A stretch of 28,045 nucleotides of DNA. Source: an uncultured delta proteobacterium. GTDB taxonomy: Bacteria; RBG-13-61-14; DRUE01. The stretch covers positions 1 through 28,045 of the forward strand of contig CAIYYW010000368.1 in assembly GCA_903930515.1 (NCBI GenBank), read 5' to 3'. Of the stretch, positions 22,928-28,045 are shown piece after piece; position 1 is the first letter of the stretch; the number at the start of each line of letters is the position of its first letter. Both the position numbers and the translations under genes were made by a program. Below the pieces are notes generated by a model. It was not told where the DNA came from. It saw nothing but the letters and a program-made list of their open reading frames with translations, and searched no databases.

Positions 22928-25632
22928 CCCTCCCGGCAACCCCCCTTTCCAAAGAGCTGACCAATTCTTGCCCGAGCGACCTGGAGTGGAAACGGGAAGG
23001 GATTTTTATCGCGGTCCTGTTCCTGGTGATCCTGCTGGGCAACCTGTCATTGCTGTTCCAAAAAACCTACCAGGATTTCCTGGCGTTCAACGGGGATTAT
23101 TTCGTCGGGGTCAGCTATGGCTATAACGAACTGGGAGAGTCGCTCCGGCACGGCTGGTTTTTGCTCTGGGGTTCTTCAATGGGATGCGGGGAGCCGGAGC
23201 AGGCATTTTATGTAGCCGCTTTTTCCTACCCGCTCTCGGTCCTGTTCAGTCTGTTCCCGTATCCCTGGCGGGAGATTTTATTTTATCTCGCGCATTTTGA
23301 ATTGATCGGGATTTTTTCGTATCTGTTGTTCCGGCGGATCGGGATTTCGGGGCCGTCCTCCCTGGCGGCCGCGGGCTGGAACGCACTGAGCGGATACGCC
23401 ATCTGGGTCAGCCTGGTCCCTTCGGCGATCGCTTCCCAGCCCTGGTTTTACCTGATCCTGTATTTATTGGTCCGGCCCCGGGGGCTGGTCCGGGTGAAAA
23501 GATTTTTGATCCTGGTCCTGGCGATGACGATGTTGGCTTTGGCCGGGGACCCGGAAGGAGTGGTTTACGCGGTTTATTTCCTGGGACTATGGCTGGCCGG
23601 GTGCTGGCTTTTTTCCGGGGGAAAAATTCCCTGGAAACCAGCCGGCCTGATCCTGTTGGCGCTGGCAATCTCGCTGGCGCTGTCCTCGGCCCAGGTTTTG
23701 CCGACCCTGAATTTTCTCAGCCGAACCATCCGCTCGGGCAAGCCCGGCTATGCGCTTTATCTTTCCAGCTTCCTGGGTTGGAAAGAGTTGGCGCTGGCGA
23801 TCCTGGGAATTTTCTCCCGCAAGCTGATCAACCTGTATTTCAGCCTGTTCGCGCTCGGGTTCGCCCTCTGGGGGGTTCGGGGAGGGAAAAGCCCGGGATT
23901 GCGCTCCAGCCGGATCGCGCTGTTGGCGGTGATCCTGGTCTTGCTATTGCCCACATTCGGCCTGGGGGAAATTTCTTATCACCTCCCGCTTTATTCCCGG
24001 TTTGTCCGCCATTACAAGCTCGGATTCATACTTCAGTTCCTGGTCCTGGTCCTGGCAGGGTTCGGATTGGACCGGTTTTTGGATCGGGTGCGTTCTGCTG
24101 AAAAATTCCTTCTCCGGCCGGTCCTGATATTTTGCCTGATCGGCCTGGCCGGATTCGCGCTCAGCGGTTGGGACCTTTTCCTGCTGATCCCGCCCGGGGC
24201 CGCGATCCTGTTCCTGCTCATTCCTTGGTTGCGGTCCAGGCCCGCGGTCGGGATCACCCTGTTCTTGCTCGCGGATGTTCTGATCTATCTCTGGCGGCCC
24301 GGGTATCCCTGGTTTGAATTCAAGCCGCTCCGGTATTGGAGCGAGTATGAACGGGTCGCAAAGGGTTCCCCGGGCCGGAGCCGGCTCCAGGTTTTTTATC
24401 CCGCCTTAAGGATTGCCTCCCGCCAATTGGATTTCCCGCTCCCGCGCCAGGTGGTCGCGGAGAACGGCGGAGAAGGGATTGATTTCTGGATGAGTTTTCC
24501 GCTCAAGGATTACGCGCGATTCCTGGCCCTGCTCAACCCGGAGCTGAACCGGCCGGCCCAAAACATCACCCAGATTTTCAACTACAACCTCCCGTTCAAG
24601 GCCGAGGACTATCTCCGGCCGGAAAACCGGCGCCTGATCAATTTGATCGGGTTGAGATGGCTGTTCCTGGATCACTTCTGCCTGAGCGAGACCGATCAGC
24701 GCGAACTGCTGTTTGACCCGGGCTATTTTTTAAACTGGTCCCGGCCCAAGGCCTTCGGCGGATACCGGGTTTCCGAGCTGGATCTCAACAATAAAAAAAA
24801 CGTTCTGCTCGGCGCAAATGATTCCGCGGATTTTCATTACTCCGCAAGGTTCGGCCCCGGCGACATCCTTTCCTTCCAGATCCGTTCCGGGCAAGACCCG
24901 GCCTGGTTCCTGGCGACCGCGGAAGTAAAGGGAGAAAGCCGCCTGCTTTTCGCCCGGATGGAACAAGGGGTTTCCAACTCGGAAATTTTCTCCGCCCGGA
25001 TTCCGGACCGCGCCGATCAACTGGGGTTCCGATTGCTCAAGTCCGCCGGCGACCAGGCGGGCTGGATTGACCCGACCATCCGAAACCGGAGCAAGACCAT
25101 CAAATATGTCAGCGGGGATATGCCCAAGCTGTTTGAAAATGTCCAGGCCTTGCCCCGCGGTTGGATAGTCCATCAGGCAAAATCGTTCCGGGACCAGGAA
25201 CAGTTGATCAAGGTCTTGTCCGACCCGGAAAGATTTGATCCGAAAGAAACCGTGTTGCTTACAAACGCTCCCCGGGATTCGCCGGAGTTGCCCTTGCTCG
25301 CCGCCCCGGCCGGACCGGAGCCGGTTCAAATCCGGCACTATCGGCGGGAGCTGATCCAGCTGGGGACGGAACTGGAAAGCGAAGGGTTCCTGGTCTGGGC
25401 CGATCAATACTATCCGGGATGGCGGGCGTCTGTGAATGGGGAGGAGCGGATGATTTTGAAAGCCGATTTATGCTTCCGCGCGGTCCGGCTCGGGCCGGGA
25501 AGGAACGAATTGGTCTTTTGGTTTCAGCCGATGGATTTCCGGATCGGAATTTACGCCAGCCTGGTCTCCATCCTGTTCTGGATCGCAATCGCCGCCACGA
25601 TCCGTTTTCAGCGGATTTTTTCCAGCTCCTGA
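22924..25632 (+). CDS. YfhO-family polytopic membrane protein
   Basis: 902 aa. After a soluble N-terminus, roughly a dozen transmembrane helices run to about residue 460, with GT-C-like features in the first loops (FNGDYFVGVSYGYNELGES, SSMGCGEPEQAFY). A large extracytoplasmic domain follows (~460-860), then a last helix (GIYASLVSILFWIAIAATI). The end shows the YfhO signature YYPGWRASVNGE ... RAVRLGPGRNELVFWFQP. YfhO proteins are linked to glycosylation of cell-surface polymers in some Gram-positives; the substrate here is unknown. It is translationally coupled to VKOR-DsbA. The 3' end overlaps the convergent gene by 25 bp. Confidence 0.85.
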   Translation: MTLPATPLSKELTNSCPSDLEWKREGIFIAVLFLVILLGNLSLLFQKTYQDFLAFNGDYFVGVSYGYNELGESLRHGWFLLWGSSMGCGEPEQAFYVAAFSYPLSVLFSLFPYPWREILFYLAHFELIGIFSYLLFRRIGISGPSSLAAAGWNALSGYAIWVSLVPSAIASQPWFYLILYLLVRPRGLVRVKRFLILVLAMTMLALAGDPEGVVYAVYFLGLWLAGCWLFSGGKIPWKPAGLILLALAISLALSSAQVLPTLNFLSRTIRSGKPGYALYLSSFLGWKELALAILGIFSRKLINLYFSLFALGFALWGVRGGKSPGLRSSRIALLAVILVLLLPTFGLGEISYHLPLYSRFVRHYKLGFILQFLVLVLAGFGLDRFLDRVRSAEKFLLRPVLIFCLIGLAGFALSGWDLFLLIPPGAAILFLLIPWLRSRPAVGITLFLLADVLIYLWRPGYPWFEFKPLRYWSEYERVAKGSPGRSRLQVFYPALRIASRQLDFPLPRQVVAENGGEGIDFWMSFPLKDYARFLALLNPELNRPAQNITQIFNYNLPFKAEDYLRPENRRLINLIGLRWLFLDHFCLSETDQRELLFDPGYFLNWSRPKAFGGYRVSELDLNNKKNVLLGANDSADFHYSARFGPGDILSFQIRSGQDPAWFLATAEVKGESRLLFARMEQGVSNSEIFSARIPDRADQLGFRLLKSAGDQAGWIDPTIRNRSKTIKYVSGDMPKLFENVQALPRGWIVHQAKSFRDQEQLIKVLSDPERFDPKETVLLTNAPRDSPELPLLAAPAGPEPVQIRHYRRELIQLGTELESEGFLVWADQYYPGWRASVNGEERMILKADLCFRAVRLGPGRNELVFWFQPMDFRIGIYASLVSILFWIAIAATIRFQRIFSSS

Positions 25633-26582
25633 CTCATCCAGTTCTTGCTCCCGAACACCATTTGAAGCGTGTCCCCCTCCTTGACCTGGACGAACCCGTT
25701 ATAGTCATTATCCAGGTTGCCGCTCCCGGCCATTTTGGCCTTGTGCGTTTCCGGCCCCTCCAGCGAGACATCTATCATCACCGAGTGCGGCCCGGCCGGG
25801 ACATTATCAAACCCGGCGTAAACCTTCTCCCAGAAATAGGTTACCGAGGTCAATTTGGTTTCCCCGTATTCGTTCTCCTTCTTCTGCTCCTGGAAGCGGG
25901 TGGGCATAATCACCAGCGCGTATTTCCCGTCCAAGACCACCATCAGGTGCGCCGAGGACTTTTGCTCCTTGGCAACCTCCAAAATCGGCCCGCGGATTTC
26001 TATATTGACGGTCCCGCCTCCGCCGGCCATAATTTTCGTCCGGTGCGCCCCTCCCGGAGCGGTCTTGGGGGGTGTGGGCGCCGGAGCGGGCGTCGGCTGG
26101 GGCTGAGGTGTTGGAACAGGCTTTGGAACAGGGGTCGGCAGGGGGGCAGGGGTCGGCACGGGAACCGGCACGGGCTTGACTGGCTCCGGCTTGGGCAGAG
26201 GCAGAGGTGTTGGCTTTTCAGGCTCAGGCGCGGGCTTGACAGGCTCAAGCACGGGCTTTTCGGGCTCAGGCGCCGGGGCAGGAGTAGGTTCGGGAGGAGC
26301 AGGCTCGGCCACGGTCTGGCCGTGAACGGGTTCAGCCGGCTCCGGCGGCTTCTGCGCCAATTCCACCGGTTTCCCGGCAAATTGCGCCTTGATCATCCCG
26401 GGCCCTTCCAGTCCGAGCAGGAGAAGTATGAAGAGGATGATGCTGATCAGGACCCCGGTTTTTCCGTTGGATTCTTTTTTGAGGAAACTGAGGATCATAA
26501 ACACCAGGAAGGTGATCAGGCCGAGCAGTCCCAGAAATAGCATCAGCCCCGACAGGTTATCGCTATTGATCAATCCGCTCAT
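25608..26582 (-). CDS. Two-TM protein with long Pro/Glu-rich linker and beta-rich C-terminal domain
   Basis: 324 aa. Two transmembrane helices (residues ~10-35, LSGLMLFLGLLGLITFLVFM, and ~43-60, TGVLISIILFILLLLGL) enclose a short basic loop. Residues ~70-175 are almost wholly Pro, Glu, Lys, Val, Thr and Ala (EPEKPVLEPVKPAPEPEKP, PVPVPTPAPLPTPVPKPVP), a stiff wall-spanning linker. The C-terminus (~180-324) is a beta-rich domain (TVNIEIRGPILEVAKEQ, LMVVLDGKYALVIMPTR, AGPHSVMIDVSLEG). The architecture recalls TonB-like or other periplasm-spanning proteins, but I do not recognise the domain. Its ATG overlaps the flavin reductase stop (ATGA). Confidence 0.75.
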   Translation of the reverse strand: MSGLINSDNLSGLMLFLGLLGLITFLVFMILSFLKKESNGKTGVLISIILFILLLLGLEGPGMIKAQFAGKPVELAQKPPEPAEPVHGQTVAEPAPPEPTPAPAPEPEKPVLEPVKPAPEPEKPTPLPLPKPEPVKPVPVPVPTPAPLPTPVPKPVPTPQPQPTPAPAPTPPKTAPGGAHRTKIMAGGGGTVNIEIRGPILEVAKEQKSSAHLMVVLDGKYALVIMPTRFQEQKKENEYGETKLTSVTYFWEKVYAGFDNVPAGPHSVMIDVSLEGPETHKAKMAGSGNLDNDYNGFVQVKEGDTLQMVFGSKNWMSQELEKIR

Positions 26583-27142
26583 TGCTCCTTGCTAAAACCG
26601 TATCTGCCCACCAGTTTGCCGATGGAATAATATTGATCCGCAATCGGGAAAAAAGCAAGCGGGTCCAGCTTCTTGATGTCCGGCTTTCCGTTCTCGTCCA
26701 GGATCTTCTCCTCAACCTGAACCGCAACCACCTGGGCCAGAAAATGGGTATGGCTCCCGAACCGCAAAGTCCCCACCAGCTTGCATTCCAAATTGATCGG
26801 GCATTCCTTGATTGAAGGGACACGGACCTTGATTGAGGGCGCCGGGGTCAGGCCGGTCAAATTGAACTTGTTCTTCTTCTGACCCGAGACTGTCCCGCAT
26901 AAATCCACGGCCCAAGCCAGCTTGCGGGTCGGGATATTGATCACAAACTCGCGGCTCTTAAGGATCAGGTCGTGAGAATAACGGGACGGCCGGATCCCGA
27001 TCTGGACCATCACCGGGTTGCTGGAAACCACCCCGCACCAGGCCAAGGTGATGATGTTCGGCTTCTTGCCCCCATCCTGGCAACTAACCAAGATCGGCGG
27101 CAACGGAAACAGCCACGGATTCGCCGCGATCACCTTCTTCAT
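26579..27142 (-). CDS. Flavin reductase-like (flavoredoxin-type) FMN-binding split-barrel protein
   Basis: 187 aa, normal length for this family. PLPPILVSCQD, NIITLAWCGVVSSNPVMVQI and IRPSRYSHDLILKSREFVIN form the FMN-binding split barrel; FGSHTHFLAQVVAVQV supplies the conserved His region, and the end is YSIGKLVGRYGFS. Members reduce flavin with NAD(P)H or act as flavoredoxin electron carriers; the partner is unknown. The ribosome site is strong (AAGGAGG, eight bases before ATG 27142). It heads a two-gene operon with the Pro-rich membrane protein, and a near-consensus promoter lies upstream. Confidence 0.9.
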   Translation of the reverse strand: MKKVIAANPWLFPLPPILVSCQDGGKKPNIITLAWCGVVSSNPVMVQIGIRPSRYSHDLILKSREFVINIPTRKLAWAVDLCGTVSGQKKNKFNLTGLTPAPSIKVRVPSIKECPINLECKLVGTLRFGSHTHFLAQVVAVQVEEKILDENGKPDIKKLDPLAFFPIADQYYSIGKLVGRYGFSKEQ

Positions 27143-27195
27143 CTATTCATCCTCCTTATTTGCTGGGACGCAGACACCAAACCACCGACACCGGG

Positions 27196-27216
27196 GCGCA
27201 GATACCCTGTCTGCGC
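27196..27216 (-). promoter_or_regulatory. Perfect 7-bp hairpin in the flavin reductase leader
   Basis: GCGCAGA (27196-27202), a 7-nt loop, TCTGCGC (27210-27216). It lies in the 5' leader about 60 bases upstream of the start codon and has no T-run after it. It may influence message stability or bind a regulator. Confidence 0.5.
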
Positions 27217-27234
27217 GCAAAACCTTATATTACT

Positions 27235-27263
27235 ATTATAGTCCATTGGTCCAAAAAGGTCAA
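27235..27263 (-). promoter_or_regulatory. Near-consensus promoter of the flavin reductase operon
   Basis: On the minus strand: TTGACC (27263-27258), 17-bp spacer, TATAAT (27240-27235). The best promoter in the window. The leader is about 86 nt and ends with AAGGAGG. Confidence 0.8.
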
Positions 27264-27401
27264 AATACCCCTGCCCGATCATTTCCAGGCCGTCCGGAGG
27301 GCTTTAATGTGCGAGCGGCTTTAGTAGCCGCGATACTTGGACGCAGAGAATTCCAATTTTTTGCAATTGGTAATTTCGGCCAGTCCAACCCCGGCTTCTA
27401 T

Positions 27402-27430
27402 TTGCATCCGCGCCCAAAGCTCTTTAAAAT
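27402..27430 (+). promoter_or_regulatory. Promoter of the 71-aa membrane microprotein
   Basis: TTGCAT (27402-27407), 17-bp spacer, TAAAAT (27425-27430). Start about 27437; the leader contains AAAGGAG before ATG 27464. Confidence 0.65.
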
Positions 27431-27463
27431 AGAGAACAGCCTGTCTTGATAAAGGAGAGCGCA

Positions 27464-27679
27464 ATGGAATTTTGGACATTTGCCGACGGCGGCTTTTCCG
27501 TGATGCTGGCCCTGACCATCCTGGTAATCATCTATGCCGTCACCCTGATCAACCGCCAGGTCCGACTCCTCCAATACCAGGTCTCCACCCTTGAGGAAGA
27601 TATCAAACTCCTGTCCGAAGAACTCAAAATGGTCTCCAACCGAAACCCCGACCCAAACCAGCCCAGCTCCCAAAAGTAG
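27464..27679 (+). CDS. 71-aa single-pass membrane protein with coiled coil
   Basis: Starts at ATG 27464, chosen over 27446 for the AAAGGAG ribosome site nine bases upstream. Residues ~10-30 (GFSVMLALTILVIIYAVTLI) are one transmembrane helix. Residues ~31-60 (RQVRLLQYQVSTLEEDIKLL, SEELKMV) form a coiled coil with a leucine heptad pattern. The tail is Pro/Gln/Ser-rich (NPDPNQPSSQK). The layout resembles small division- or envelope-associated proteins, but I recognise no family. It has its own promoter and no obvious terminator. Confidence 0.75.
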   Translation: MEFWTFADGGFSVMLALTILVIIYAVTLINRQVRLLQYQVSTLEEDIKLLSEELKMVSNRNPDPNQPSSQK

Positions 27680-27751
27680 GGATTCGGAGTTCGGGAACGC
27701 GGAACATTGATCTCACCGCAAAGAACGCAAAGGAATTGAGGGTTCGGAGTT
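27680..27751. repeat. Short direct repeats and 9-bp tandem repeat
   Basis: GGATTCGGAGTT (27680-27691) recurs as GGGTTCGGAGTT (27740-27751), 60 bases apart. Between them, CGCAAAGAA and CGCAAAGGA (27717-27734) form a 9-bp tandem. The CGCAAAG pattern is typical of dispersed intergenic repeats in several bacterial groups (recalled, not checked). Confidence 0.5.
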
Positions 27752-27832
27752 AGGCCCCGGCTACTGGCTGTTGGCTTCTTTCCTTGCTCTAATCGTTACC
27801 TTTTAATTAAAGGTCTGACCCCCGGCACTAGA

Positions 27833-28045
27833 GATGTTTATGTTTGTCCGGCTGGGAATTTTTTGAAGCGGCGTCATCATAAATGGAAGCGTCGGGGGGA
27901 TTATTACTATTGCCCCGCGAAGTTGTGCAACGCTTGCGATTTAAAGAAGCAGTGCACTCGCTCGGAGACGGGTCGGAGCGTGATCCGTTATGAGGGTCAG
28001 GAGATGATTGATCGGGCTCGGTCGCAGAGTCATAGTTATGCGGCG
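27833..28045 (+). pseudogene. IS1182-like transposase fragment (5' truncated, runs off window)
   Basis: In the frame of base 27740 (open after the TGA at 27737-27739) the homologous part begins at about 27833: DVYVCPAGNFLKRR, then GDYYYCPAKLCNACDLKKQC and TRSETGRSVIRYEGQ. The CPAG and CxxCxxxxxC cysteine cluster, and the RYEGQEM helix after it, match the middle to C-terminal part of IS1182-family DDE transposases. No start codon with a ribosome site and no N-terminal DDE region is present upstream, and sequence before 27833 looks like intergenic repeats. So it is a 5'-truncated remnant, or the left end of an element broken during insertion. The 3' end lies beyond the window. Confidence 0.7.

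Larger units (their letters stand above)
27143..27463. other. Divergent intergenic region between flavin reductase and the 71-aa gene
   Basis: About 320 bp without a convincing gene. It holds a minus-strand promoter, a plus-strand promoter, a perfect small hairpin in the flavin reductase leader, and an imperfect direct repeat (GACGCAGACACC at ~27168, GGCGCAGATACC at ~27195). A plus-strand reading frame across 27018-27449 is antisense to the flavin reductase gene and is not believed. Confidence 0.7.

Noticed and set aside
25419-26540. 373-aa plus-strand reading frame
   Set aside because: Antisense of the Pro/Glu-rich linker gives a Gly/Arg/Leu-rich artefact; the minus gene has TM helices and an ATGA junction.
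27018-27449. 143-aa plus-strand reading frame
   Set aside because: Antisense to the flavin reductase gene and to its promoter; no ribosome site.

Overview
The window is GC-rich bacterial chromosome, densely packed, with at least sixteen recognisable protein genes and no rRNA, tRNA or CRISPR seen. Nothing in it fixes the phylum. The mix of a probable lipoprotein, a VKOR-DsbA fusion, class 1B dihydroorotate dehydrogenase (PyrK/PyrD), RarA and very large repeat proteins fits an uncultured candidate-phylum bacterium, probably diderm; this is inference. Eight gene junctions are 4-bp ATGA overlaps, so most genes sit in short, translationally coupled operons.

Layout. (1) 1-1651: the 3' end of a secreted Cys/Asp-rich repeat protein, closed by a strong intrinsic terminator. 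(2) 1802-9223: a four-gene operon with ATGA overlaps at every junction: an HPr-kinase-like protein, a radical SAM enzyme, a 1641-residue probable lipoprotein with 13 Ig-like repeats and a TolB-type C-terminus, and a lasso-peptide-type (McjB/B2) cysteine protease. This RiPP-style enzyme set built around a giant surface protein, with no visible precursor peptide, is the most novel part of the window. (3) 9213-12956, minus strand: rimI-pyrK-pyrD-membrane glycosyltransferase. (4) 13091-16261, plus strand: SHOCT protein, CDF metal transporter, lipid kinase, D-aminoacyl-tRNA deacylase. (5) rarA (minus) diverging from a TPR protein and asparagine synthetase (plus). (6) An orphan PhnD-like binding protein and a small CxxC protein facing each other. 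(7) 21728-25632: VKOR-DsbA oxidase coupled to a YfhO-like membrane protein. (8) 25608-27142, minus strand: flavin reductase coupled to a two-TM Pro-rich protein. (9) 27143-28045: a divergent promoter region, a 71-aa membrane/coiled-coil microprotein, short repeats, and a truncated IS1182-like transposase running off the window.

How the genes fit together. Cysteine is prominent in the exported proteins (the first gene and the Ig-repeat protein), and the window also encodes a self-contained disulfide-forming system (VKOR-DsbA), so oxidative folding in the envelope is a plausible common theme. Pyrimidine synthesis, translation quality control, replication-fork maintenance and asparagine synthesis are housekeeping functions placed between these envelope modules. 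Several promoter-like elements lie so close to the start codon that leaderless transcripts are likely for some genes.
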